The translations under genes were made by a program, and so were the position numbers. A stretch of DNA of 64,000 bases. Source: AV40 sp035568175. Its GTDB lineage: Bacteria; Verrucomicrobiota; Verrucomicrobiia; Chthoniobacterales; UBA10450. The stretch lies in contig DATMON010000019.1 of the NCBI GenBank assembly GCA_035568175.1, positions 1 through 64,000 of the forward strand, written 5' to 3'. The notes under the pieces are model-generated. The model had not been told where the DNA came from, did no database searches, and was given only the letters and a program-made list of their open reading frames with translations. How positions within the stretch are numbered: position 1 is the stretch's first letter; each line of letters starts with the position of its first letter. Of the stretch, positions 42,097 to 50,009 are shown piece by piece.

Positions 42097-44862
42097 ATGC
42101 GCACCTCCATTGCCGCTCGAGCCAATCTGGAACTGATCGACCAGAATTATCAGCGCTGGCAGGAAGATCCGGCGTCGGTAGATCCAAGCTGGGCGGCGTT
42201 TTTTGAAGGATTCGAGTTGGGCAATCTGCCGCAGCGAAATGGCGCGGCCGTTGCCACGCCGCGGGCCGCGGTGCGCGAGAGTCCATTGCAGACACGAATC
42301 GACGGCCTCGTTTACGCCTACCGCACTCTTGGACATACCATTGCGCTGGTGAATCCGTTGGCGGAAAAACGCCCGGAAAATCCGCAGCTCACGTTGCGGG
42401 AGTTGGGTTTTAGCGAAAAGGATCTCGATCTTCGCGTCTCTTCAAAATTCTTCCTCGATAACGAGGAGATGACATTGCGCGAGATGATTGCGCGCCTGCA
42501 GAAAATTTATGCGGATTCGATCGGCGCCGAGTTCATGCACATTCAGAACACGCGGATGCGGAATTGGGTGCTACACCGGCTCGAATCGCGCGCCGACAAG
42601 CATTCGACTCCGCGACAGGTGAAAATCGCCCTCTTGCGCGCGTTGATGGAAGCCGAATCGTTCGAAGTTTTCCTGCACTCGCGCTATGTCGGCCAGAAGC
42701 GCTTTTCGCTCCAGGGCGCGGAATCGCTGATGGTGATCCTCGATAGCATTCTGCATAAATGTCCGACCGACGGGATCGAGGAAATTTGCATGGGCATGGC
42801 GCATCGTGGCCGGCTCAACGTGCTCGCGAATTTTTTGAGGAAATCACTTCGCGTCATCTTTACCGAGTTCAGTGAGAATTACGTTCCTGAGCTGGTGGCC
42901 GGTGATGGTGACGTGAAATACCATCTCGGTTATCACACCGTTCGAAAACTTTCCTCCGGCGCTCAAGTCGAAATTCGTCTCTCGGCGAATCCGAGTCATC
43001 TCGAGGCGGTTGATCCGGTTGTCGAAGGAACCGCGCGCGCGCGTCAACGCATTCGTGGCGACACCGAGCATCGGCGCAAAGTTTTGCCGCTCTTGCTTCA
43101 TGGCGACGCGGCCTTCGCCGGGCAGGGGATCGTCGCCGAAACCCTGAACATGTCTCAACTGCACGGCTACGGGACCGGCGGCACGGTGCACGTGGTTATA
43201 AACAATCAGATCGGTTTCACCACCGTTCCCGAAGACGCGCGCTCGTCGATGTACGCGACCGATATCGCCAAGATGATTGAGGTGCCGATCTTTCATGTGA
43301 ACGGAGACGATCCACTCGCCTGCATGCAGGTCAGCCAGCTCGCGCTCGATTTTCGTCAGGAATTCGGGCGCGACATCGTGATCGACATGTATTGTTACCG
43401 CCGTTACGGGCACAACGAAGGCGACGAGCCCGCTTTTACTCAACCCGATCTTTACGCGAAAATCGACAAGCACCCGTCGGTTGCGCAGTTGTACAAGCGC
43501 GAGTTGCTCGAATCCGGCGCCTTGAATGACGACGATGCCACCTCGCTCGAGACGGAATTCGGTCTCCGCCTCGAAATGACGCTCGACGACGTCAAAGCGA
43601 TCGAAAAACAGAAGGCGAATGAGCAGGCGAAGTTCAAGGGATCAACCGCGGTTTTTCAACCGGAGTACACGAGTTCGCCGGTCTCGACCGCGATCAACCA
43701 AAAGGCGCTGAAGACGATTGTCGATGCGCTCACGCGCGTGCCGGATGATTTCAACGTTCAGCCGAAAATTAAACGGATCATCCTCGAACATCGCCGGAAG
43801 GTTTTTGAAAATGGCGGGCCCTACGAATGGCATTACGCCGAACTGCTCGCGTTCGGCGCGCTCCTTTTGGAGGGAACGCCGGTGCGCTTGTCCGGTCAGG
43901 ACAGCGCGCGCGGAACTTTCAGCACCCGGCACGCGGTTCTTTACGACGCGAAAAGCGGGGCGCCGTATCTGCCGTTGATGCATCTGGGCGGACCGAGCCG
44001 GACTGGCACTAATCAGGCGCGCATTTGCATCTACAACAGTTTGCTCTCTGAAGCGGCCGTCCTCGGATTCGATTACGGTTATTCGCTCGATTATCCGAGC
44101 ATGCTTTGCTTGTGGGAAGCTCAGTTCGGCGACTTTTCCAACGGTGCGCAGACGATCATCGATCAATTCATCGTTTCAGCTGAATCGAAATGGCAGCGGC
44201 CGAGCGGAATCGTCCTGCTCCTGCCCCACGGTTACGAAGGCCAAGGCCCCGAACATTCCAGCGGCCGACTCGAACGTTTTCTTCAGCTTTGCGCGGAGGA
44301 TAACATTCAGGTCTGCAATCTGACCACGTCAGCCCAGTACTTTCATGTTTTACGGCGACAAATGAAGCGCGACTTCATCAAGCCGCTCGTGATCATGACG
44401 CCGAAGAGTTTGTTACGCGCCGAGTTCGCTTCCTCGCGGGCGGAAGAATTTACCAGTGGCAAGTTCGAGGAAATTCTCGGCTCACCTGAAGTTGGACCGG
44501 CTAGTAAAATGAAACGGGTGATTCTTTGCTCGGGAAAAGTTTATTACGATTTGCTTAACCACCGCGCCGAGAAAAAGATCGACAACGCGGCGATCATCCG
44601 CGCCGAGCAGCTTTATCCGTTACATGAAAAGAAGCTGAAGGCGATGGTCAACGCGTTTCCAAAAAATGCGCAGCTGGTTTGGTGTCAGGAGGAGCCGGAA
44701 AACATGGGTGCGTGGACATTCATCGAACCGCGCTTGAGAAAACTTCTCGGTCGCGAGATCGCCTATGCCGGCCGCGATGCGAGCGCGAGCCCTGCCGTTG
44801 GCTCGCTCGCGCGCCACAAACGCGAACAAACCCGTCTCGTCGCCGACGCATTCAAGGTCTAG
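42097..44862 (+). CDS. sucA: 2-oxoglutarate dehydrogenase E1 component
   Basis: A 921-residue thiamin-diphosphate enzyme decarboxylating 2-oxoglutarate in the TCA cycle. The N-terminal LELIDQNYQRWQEDPASVDP and FFEGFE is the family's E2-binding start; GMAHRGRLNVLANFL, YHLGYHTVR and LLLHGDAAFAGQGIVAETLN mark the TPP half; RYGHNEGDEPAFTQP and SGQDSARGTFSTRHAVLYD the transketolase-like half; LLLPHGYEGQGPEHSSGRLE is conserved. The C-terminus NMGAWTFIEPRL is also typical. It starts the group with sucB and lpdA, interrupted by extra genes. Confidence 0.98.
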   Translation: MRTSIAARANLELIDQNYQRWQEDPASVDPSWAAFFEGFELGNLPQRNGAAVATPRAAVRESPLQTRIDGLVYAYRTLGHTIALVNPLAEKRPENPQLTLRELGFSEKDLDLRVSSKFFLDNEEMTLREMIARLQKIYADSIGAEFMHIQNTRMRNWVLHRLESRADKHSTPRQVKIALLRALMEAESFEVFLHSRYVGQKRFSLQGAESLMVILDSILHKCPTDGIEEICMGMAHRGRLNVLANFLRKSLRVIFTEFSENYVPELVAGDGDVKYHLGYHTVRKLSSGAQVEIRLSANPSHLEAVDPVVEGTARARQRIRGDTEHRRKVLPLLLHGDAAFAGQGIVAETLNMSQLHGYGTGGTVHVVINNQIGFTTVPEDARSSMYATDIAKMIEVPIFHVNGDDPLACMQVSQLALDFRQEFGRDIVIDMYCYRRYGHNEGDEPAFTQPDLYAKIDKHPSVAQLYKRELLESGALNDDDATSLETEFGLRLEMTLDDVKAIEKQKANEQAKFKGSTAVFQPEYTSSPVSTAINQKALKTIVDALTRVPDDFNVQPKIKRIILEHRRKVFENGGPYEWHYAELLAFGALLLEGTPVRLSGQDSARGTFSTRHAVLYDAKSGAPYLPLMHLGGPSRTGTNQARICIYNSLLSEAAVLGFDYGYSLDYPSMLCLWEAQFGDFSNGAQTIIDQFIVSAESKWQRPSGIVLLLPHGYEGQGPEHSSGRLERFLQLCAEDNIQVCNLTTSAQYFHVLRRQMKRDFIKPLVIMTPKSLLRAEFASSRAEEFTSGKFEEILGSPEVGPASKMKRVILCSGKVYYDLLNHRAEKKIDNAAIIRAEQLYPLHEKKLKAMVNAFPKNAQLVWCQEEPENMGAWTFIEPRLRKLLGREIAYAGRDASASPAVGSLARHKREQTRLVADAFKV

Positions 44863-44880
44863 TTGGGCTGATCGCATGCA

Positions 44881-45222
44881 ATGAGCGATTCCGACATTTC
44901 GTTTTCTGGGCGGACGGTAAGTGTGGCTGGTAAGACATGGCAAGCGCCGTGGCCTGTAACGCAAGCTGCGGTGATCGATGATCGAGTGATTTTACTCTAT
45001 GACTACATGGCTGGCCCGAGAGATCGTCAGTTTCAGAATCTTGAGGCCTTCAATTCTTCAGGACAGCATCTTTGGACTGCGCAGCATCCGACAGCGGAGA
45101 AACCTGATACTTATGTCAAGATTTTGAGCACTAGTCCGTTTCTCGCTTGGAATTTTGCTTGTTACAAGTGCACAATCGATGTGTCCAGCGGCCGTCTCGT
45201 TAAAGCACTGTTCACGAAATAA
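44881..45222 (+). CDS. Small protein of unknown function between sucA and sucB
   Basis: A 113-residue protein with beta-rich character (VSVAGKTWQAPWPVTQAAVI; DDRVILLYDYMAGPRD; LWTAQHPTAEKPDTYVKILS). No signal peptide, no family recognised; it could be a beta-propeller-like fragment. The A/T-richer codon use differs from sucA. It is bracketed by GTTGGGC at the sucA stop (44862) and GTCTAAC after its own stop (45232), which resemble integron core sites, so it could be a foreign cassette. It interrupts the usual sucA-sucB order. Confidence 0.6.
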   Translation: MSDSDISFSGRTVSVAGKTWQAPWPVTQAAVIDDRVILLYDYMAGPRDRQFQNLEAFNSSGQHLWTAQHPTAEKPDTYVKILSTSPFLAWNFACYKCTIDVSSGRLVKALFTK

Positions 45223-45275
45223 TCGCAACCGGTCTAACACCCTCTACAACGTTTGATTCGACCTCGTGACAGCGG

Positions 45276-45344
45276 GTTGTAGAGGCGCTTGTGCCAAGCG
45301 CCTGTTTATTTAATCTCGGCGCTTGATACAAGCGCCGCTACAAC
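45276..45344. repeat. REPIN-like element, family A copy 2
   Basis: GTTGTAGAGGCGCTTG to AGCGCCGCTACAAC, 69 bp, with the same CTGTTTATTTA linker as the copy at 9352-9422. Hairpins GGCGCTTG...AAGCGCC and GGCGCTTG...CAAGCGCC. A partial copy with CCTCTACAAC lies just upstream at about 45240, inverted to the first arm. It lies between the small orf and sucB. Confidence 0.85.
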
Positions 45345-45365
45345 GTTTGTTGTGCGAAGCAGCGC

Positions 45366-46637
45366 ATGGCCATCGAAGTAAAAATTCCGGCGGTTGGCGA
45401 ATCGATTACGAGCGGAATCGTCTCCGTCTGGCACAAAAAGTCCGGCGATTTCGTCAATGCCGGTGATGCGCTCTTCACTCTCGAGACCGACAAAGTTTCA
45501 ACCGAGATCGCGGCCGAAACGGCCGGATTACTCGACACAATTGTTCCGGAAGGACAGGAAGTGAAAATCGGCGAAGTGGTGGCGACGATCGACGATTCAA
45601 AGAAAGCGCCGGCCGCTGCGTCCGCCGAAAAGAAAAAAGAGAAGACCGAAGCGCCCTCACCTCAATCCCCGGGATCGCGACCCGGTGGAGCGCCGAGAGG
45701 CGGACCAGAAACGCCGGTCAAAGAAAAAACCGCGGATGGTGCAACGCTTTCGCCGGCAGTACGCCGGATTGTCGATGAAGAACAACTCGATCCGGCGAAA
45801 ATTTCAGGGACGGGTCCGGGCGGACGAATCACGAAAGCCGACGCTCTCGCCGCCGTGCAAAATCGCGGTGCGGCTCAAGAGAAGATCGATAAGGAGCCCG
45901 CGACGGCGGGTCCGTCCGTTGGCGGACAATCAGCCGACGGACGGTTTGTTCGTAAAAAAATGTCGCCGTTGCGCCGGAAAATCGCGGCGCAACTGGTGAT
46001 GGCGCAACACACCGCCGCGATCCTGACGACATTTAACGAATGCGACATGAGCGCGGTTCAGGAGTTGCGCACGAAATCGCAGGACGCGTTCACCAAAAAA
46101 CACGGCGTAAAACTCGGGTTCATGTCGTTCTTCATCAAAGCGTCCGTGGAAGCGCTGAAAGCGGTGCCGGTAGTGAATGGCCGCATTGAAGATGAAGATT
46201 TTATTCAGAACAATTTCTACGACATCGGCGTGGCCGTCGGGACCGAGCGGGGATTGGTAGTGCCGATTGTGCGCGACGCCGACAAAAAATCTTTCGCCGA
46301 TCTCGAGCGCGACATTGCGAACTACGCGACCAAAGCGCGCGAAGGTAAATTGAAGATCGAAGATTTAACTGGCGGCACGTTTACGGTTTCAAACGGCGGC
46401 GTGTATGGCTCGCTCTTGAGCACGCCGATTTTGAACCCGCCGCAGACCGGAATTCTCGGATTGCACAAAATCATGCCGCGACCGGTGGCGATCGACGGCA
46501 AAGTGGAGGTGCGCCCGATGATGTATCTCGCGATGAGCTACGATCATCGCGCGATTGATGGCAAAGAAGCGGTCACGTTCCTGATAAAAGTGAAGGAGTG
46601 CATCGAGGACCCAAAAAAGCTGCCGCTCGACTTTTAG
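45366..46637 (+). CDS. sucB: 2-oxoglutarate dehydrogenase E2 (dihydrolipoyl succinyltransferase)
   Basis: A 423-residue acyltransferase. The N-terminal lipoyl domain carries the lipoylated Lys43 in ETDKVSTEIA. A Pro/Lys/Glu-rich linker is followed by the peripheral-subunit-binding segment VRRIVDEEQLDPAKISGTG. The catalytic domain has PLRRKIAAQLVMAQHTAAIL, TFNECDMS and the active SYDHRAIDGKEAV. It accepts succinyl groups from SucA and is re-oxidised by LpdA. Confidence 0.97.
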   Translation: MAIEVKIPAVGESITSGIVSVWHKKSGDFVNAGDALFTLETDKVSTEIAAETAGLLDTIVPEGQEVKIGEVVATIDDSKKAPAAASAEKKKEKTEAPSPQSPGSRPGGAPRGGPETPVKEKTADGATLSPAVRRIVDEEQLDPAKISGTGPGGRITKADALAAVQNRGAAQEKIDKEPATAGPSVGGQSADGRFVRKKMSPLRRKIAAQLVMAQHTAAILTTFNECDMSAVQELRTKSQDAFTKKHGVKLGFMSFFIKASVEALKAVPVVNGRIEDEDFIQNNFYDIGVAVGTERGLVVPIVRDADKKSFADLERDIANYATKAREGKLKIEDLTGGTFTVSNGGVYGSLLSTPILNPPQTGILGLHKIMPRPVAIDGKVEVRPMMYLAMSYDHRAIDGKEAVTFLIKVKECIEDPKKLPLDF

Positions 46638-46647
46638 TTTTTCCCAA

Positions 46648-47056
46648 TGTCATGTTGAGCGAAGCGAAACATCTCTGACTTTTTCAGTAGCATGCGCGAT
46701 CACGACTACTGGGTGTACATTCTCACGAACAAACATCGCACAACGCTGTATATCGGAATGACAAACGACTTAGCGCTTCGGTTGTGGGAGCACAGGTGGG
46801 GAGAAACGAAGGGCTTCACTAAGCGCTATCATTTAAACCGGCTGGTTTGGTTTGAGCACTTTCGTGAGGTAAACGATGCTATCGCGTGCGAGAAGAGATT
46901 GAAAGGTTGGCTGCGAAGTCGAAAAATTGCGCTGATCGAAAAGACAAATCCGCACTGGCTGGATCTCAGCGAGGATTGGGAGCAAGAACGCAATGTTCGA
47001 GATGCCTGGAACACCGAAGAAATGGTCAGAGATTCTTCGCTCTGCTCAGAATGACA
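46648..47056. mobile_element. Inverted-repeat element carrying a GIY-YIG nuclease gene
   Basis: Two 32-bp ends at 46648-46679 and 47025-47056 are inverted copies matching at 26 of 32 positions; they share TGTCAT, TGAGC, AGCGAA and ATCTCTGAC. Between them is a single gene for a GIY-YIG nuclease whose stop codon lies inside the right end. The unit sits in the otherwise tight sucB-lpdA gap. A related element without a gene lies at 54308-54418, and solo ends at 17849 and 26840. No transposase is present, so if it is mobile the nuclease is the obvious enzyme candidate. Confidence 0.6.
46692..47054 (+). CDS. GIY-YIG family endonuclease (UPF0213-like)
   Basis: A 120-residue single-domain GIY-YIG nuclease. 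The motif is WVYILTN (residues 7-13) then LYIGMTNDL (about 19-27); LALRLWEHRW carries the helical Arg and His, FTKRYHLNRLVWFE and AIACEKRLKGWLRSRKIALI follow, with the usual late Glu. The final residues (EEMVRDSSLCSE) are translated from the right inverted repeat. It is inserted between sucB and lpdA. Whether it is a DNA-repair enzyme or drives element movement is unknown. Confidence 0.88.
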   Translation: MRDHDYWVYILTNKHRTTLYIGMTNDLALRLWEHRWGETKGFTKRYHLNRLVWFEHFREVNDAIACEKRLKGWLRSRKIALIEKTNPHWLDLSEDWEQERNVRDAWNTEEMVRDSSLCSE

Positions 47057-47069
47057 GCGTCATAAACAA

Positions 47070-48482
47070 ATGGATAAATTTGATGTCGTAATTATCGGTT
47101 CTGGACCCGGCGGATATGTCGCCGCCATTCGCGCGGGCCAACTCGGTTTAAAAACTGCCATCGTTGAAAAAGACAAAGACCTCGGCGGGACTTGTTTGAA
47201 CATCGGCTGCATTCCGAGCAAAGCGCTCCTGACTTCGAGCGATCATTTCGTGTTCGCGAAAAAGGAAGCGGAAAAGCACGGCATCGTGATCGAAAAAGTA
47301 GATGTCGATCTTAACAAGATGCAGCAGCGCAAGGACAAGGTCGTGAAAACGCTGACGGGCGGCGTGCGTGCGCTGATGAAGACCAACAAAGTAACGACTT
47401 TCGAAGGGTTCGGCACCATTACCGCGCCTGGAAAGGTTTCGGTCAAATCGTCGGATCCCGCCACCGCGGGACAGGAAATTGAAACAAAAAACATCATCAT
47501 TGCGACTGGCAGTGCTCCGATCGAATTGCCGTTCGCGAAATTTGACGGCAAAACAATCGTCAGCAGCACCGAAGCGCTTACTTTCACAGAGCCGCCACCC
47601 AAATTCCTCGTCATCGGCGCGGGAGCGATCGGACTCGAGCTTGGATCGGTCTGGGCGCGACTTGGCTCCGAAGTAACAATTCTCGAATTTTTGCCGCGGA
47701 TCGCGGTCGGCTTCGATCTCGAATTGTCGAACTTGCTCCAGCGCTCGCTCACGGCGCAGGGAATTACCTTTCACCTCGAAACCAAAGTCAGCGCGGTCAA
47801 GATCGACAATGGCCGCGTCACCGCGACGGCGACCAAGGGAAACGAAGAATTGAAATTCGAGGCCGACAAGGTTCTGGTTTCGGTCGGACGCAAACCGTTT
47901 AGTGAAGGCGTTGGCGCCGAGAAAGTCGGGGTCGAGTTCGATGAAAAGAAACGGATCAAAGTCGACGAACATTTCAAAACCAAGGTCGACGGGATTTACG
48001 CGATTGGTGACGTGATTGCGGGGCCGATGCTGGCGCACAAAGCCGAGGATGAAGGAATTGCCTGTGTGGAAAGGATCGCCGGCAAAGACGGCCACATTAA
48101 TTATGACGCGATCGCCGGAATCATTTACACGAATCCGGAACTGGCCGGCGTCGGTTTGACCGAGGAACAGGCTAAAGAAAAGAAGATCGATTATCGCGTC
48201 GGCAGATTTCCGTTCCGGGCGAACGCGCGCGCAATCGCCAATGATGACCTCGACGGAATCGTCAAATTCGTGGCCGACGCGAAGACAGACCGTATTCTGG
48301 GCGCGCACATTTTGCAGCACGCGGCTTCGGAGTTGATCGCCGAGGCGGTTTCCGTGATCGAGTTTGGCGGTAGCTCGGAGGATCTCGCGCGGACCTGTCA
48401 TTCGCATCCGACTTTGAGCGAAGCAGTGAAAGAAGCAGCGATGAACGTCGAGAAGCGCGCTCTGCATATCCTTAATCGCTGA
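47070..48482 (+). CDS. lpdA: Dihydrolipoyl dehydrogenase (E3)
   Basis: A 470-residue flavoenzyme. FAD-binding IIGSGPGGYVAAIRAG, the redox disulfide Cys42/Cys47 in GGTCLNIGCIPSK, NAD-binding VIGAGAIGLELGSVWARLG, the FAD segment YAIGDVIAGPMLAHKAEDEG and C-terminal catalytic CHSHPTLSEAVKEAA are all present. It reoxidises the lipoyl group of SucB and probably other 2-oxoacid dehydrogenases. It contains one copy of GATGTCGATCTT at 47301. Confidence 0.98.
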   Translation: MDKFDVVIIGSGPGGYVAAIRAGQLGLKTAIVEKDKDLGGTCLNIGCIPSKALLTSSDHFVFAKKEAEKHGIVIEKVDVDLNKMQQRKDKVVKTLTGGVRALMKTNKVTTFEGFGTITAPGKVSVKSSDPATAGQEIETKNIIIATGSAPIELPFAKFDGKTIVSSTEALTFTEPPPKFLVIGAGAIGLELGSVWARLGSEVTILEFLPRIAVGFDLELSNLLQRSLTAQGITFHLETKVSAVKIDNGRVTATATKGNEELKFEADKVLVSVGRKPFSEGVGAEKVGVEFDEKKRIKVDEHFKTKVDGIYAIGDVIAGPMLAHKAEDEGIACVERIAGKDGHINYDAIAGIIYTNPELAGVGLTEEQAKEKKIDYRVGRFPFRANARAIANDDLDGIVKFVADAKTDRILGAHILQHAASELIAEAVSVIEFGGSSEDLARTCHSHPTLSEAVKEAAMNVEKRALHILNR

Positions 48483-48502
48483 CTTTGAATCTTCGCAAGC
48501 GA

Positions 48503-48560
48503 TTGTGGGGCAAGCGCTCCGCTTGCCGACAGATGGCAGGCGATGCGCCTGCCCTACAAC
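48503..48560. repeat. REPIN-like element, family D
   Basis: Starts TTGTGGGGCAAGCG and ends GCCTGCCCTACAAC. Two hairpins: GGCAAGCG/CGCTTGCC and GGCAGGCG/CGCCTGCC, joined by GACAGAT. It sits between the convergent lpdA and MFS genes, and shares the CTACAAC end with family A. Confidence 0.75.
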
Positions 48561-48577
48561 CGCGCGGCGCGAGTGAA

Positions 48578-49870
48578 TCACTTGGACAATTGCGCTTCGC
48601 GGCGGCGAATCACCAGTAGCGCGACAAATCCGGAAACGCCGCAGACGATCGCGCCTACAGCCAGCGCAAAAGGAGCACCCTGCCAATGCGCGACTGCGCC
48701 AGCTTCAAGACTGCCGAGCGGAACCATGGCGCCGAAAATGAGCGACCACACACCCATGACACGGCCGCGCATTTCATCGGGCACAATTGTTTGCAGCACG
48801 GTATTTGTGGTTGAGAAAAACAGGAGCATTCCGAAACCGCCGACAAAAAGAAATGCGAGCGCGAGGTAGAAATTTCGCGTAAGCGAAAATGCGAGCAGGG
48901 CCGACGAAAATAACCAGACGCCGCCGAGCGCGAGTTTTCGCGGGGTAAAGAGATGCCCGTAAGTTGCCACCACCAGCGCGCCAACGAGCGCGCCGACGCC
49001 ACTGGCCGACATCAAAACGCCGTAACCATCAGCGCCGCGGCCGAGCACGTCACGCGCGAAAGCCGGCATGATCACCATGTAAGACCAACCGAAAATGCCG
49101 ACCGCCAGAAACAACAACAGGATTGTGCGGACGCGCTGGTGTTTGATCGAATAAAGAATTCCGTTCCAGGCGTGTTCGGCGGGCGAGAGGATGTTGATCT
49201 TACGTTCGAACTTCGGGAGTCGCATCATCAACAAACCGACAATGACCGCGACGAAGCTGAGACCGTTAAACAAGAAGCAGATCGCTGCGCCGACGGTGCC
49301 GATCATTAATCCGGCGAGGGAGGGGCCAATTACCCGCGCGCCGTTGACGATCGAGCTGTTGAGCGAGATCGCATTGAGCAAATCCTCGCGACTGGTCATC
49401 TCAACGGTGAATGCTTGTCGCGCAGGCATGTCAAAGCCCATCGCGATGCCATTGAGCGCTGCAATGATGACAATGAAAGTTGCGTTGGCGAAGCCGGCCC
49501 AAACTCCCGCCGCGAGCAAAAACGCACAGATCATTTGCGCAGTTTGAGTCGCGACCAGGATCGAGCGTTTGGGATAAAGATCGGCCAGCGATCCGCCCCA
49601 GATGGAAAACAACATCATCGGCGCCGAACCGATGGCGGCGACTGCGCCGAGGAGAAATTTTGAATTCGTGATCTCGTAAACGAACCAGCTCATGGCGGTT
49701 TGCTGCATCCAGGTGCCGATGAGCGAGACGAGCTGGCCCCAAAAAAACAGGCGGTAATTGCGATGACGGAGTGCGCGAAACGTCTGTCGCCAACTAATGC
49801 TGCCCACCGGCATCCGGCGCGGCCGTCCGCTGATGTCCTCAGGCACGTGCGCGGTTCCGGTCGTAGGCAT
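48578..49870 (-). CDS. MFS transporter (EntS/DUF894-like exporter)
   Basis: A 430-residue protein with about twelve membrane helices. The N-terminal FRALRHRNYRLFFWGQLVSLIGTWMQQTAMSW and the GGSLADLYPKRSIL loop (G-x-x-x-D-x-x-x-K/R) are typical of the enterobactin-exporter-like MFS group. The second-half loop is FFSTTNTVLQTIVPDEMRGRVMGVWSL. Substrate unknown. It is convergent with lpdA and divergent from the outer-membrane protein pair. Confidence 0.9.
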   Translation of the reverse strand: MPTTGTAHVPEDISGRPRRMPVGSISWRQTFRALRHRNYRLFFWGQLVSLIGTWMQQTAMSWFVYEITNSKFLLGAVAAIGSAPMMLFSIWGGSLADLYPKRSILVATQTAQMICAFLLAAGVWAGFANATFIVIIAALNGIAMGFDMPARQAFTVEMTSREDLLNAISLNSSIVNGARVIGPSLAGLMIGTVGAAICFLFNGLSFVAVIVGLLMMRLPKFERKINILSPAEHAWNGILYSIKHQRVRTILLLFLAVGIFGWSYMVIMPAFARDVLGRGADGYGVLMSASGVGALVGALVVATYGHLFTPRKLALGGVWLFSSALLAFSLTRNFYLALAFLFVGGFGMLLFFSTTNTVLQTIVPDEMRGRVMGVWSLIFGAMVPLGSLEAGAVAHWQGAPFALAVGAIVCGVSGFVALLVIRRREAQLSK

Positions 49871-50009
49871 GAGAAGGTGTAGAGGTGCGCGTCCTCACGC
49901 GCAAACCACGCTCGAAATCAGGTCGACTTCGCGGATATAATTGGATGCAGGGTCACCTTGCCTTTTTGCTTGGCCTCGCCTGACATTTGTGCAAAATCGC
50001 CGGCCAAGG

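Noticed and set aside
49941..50009. N-terminal extension of the first outer-membrane protein
   Set aside because: The extension precedes a normal signal peptide and comes from DNA duplicated with the second copy; a start at 50010 is more sensible.
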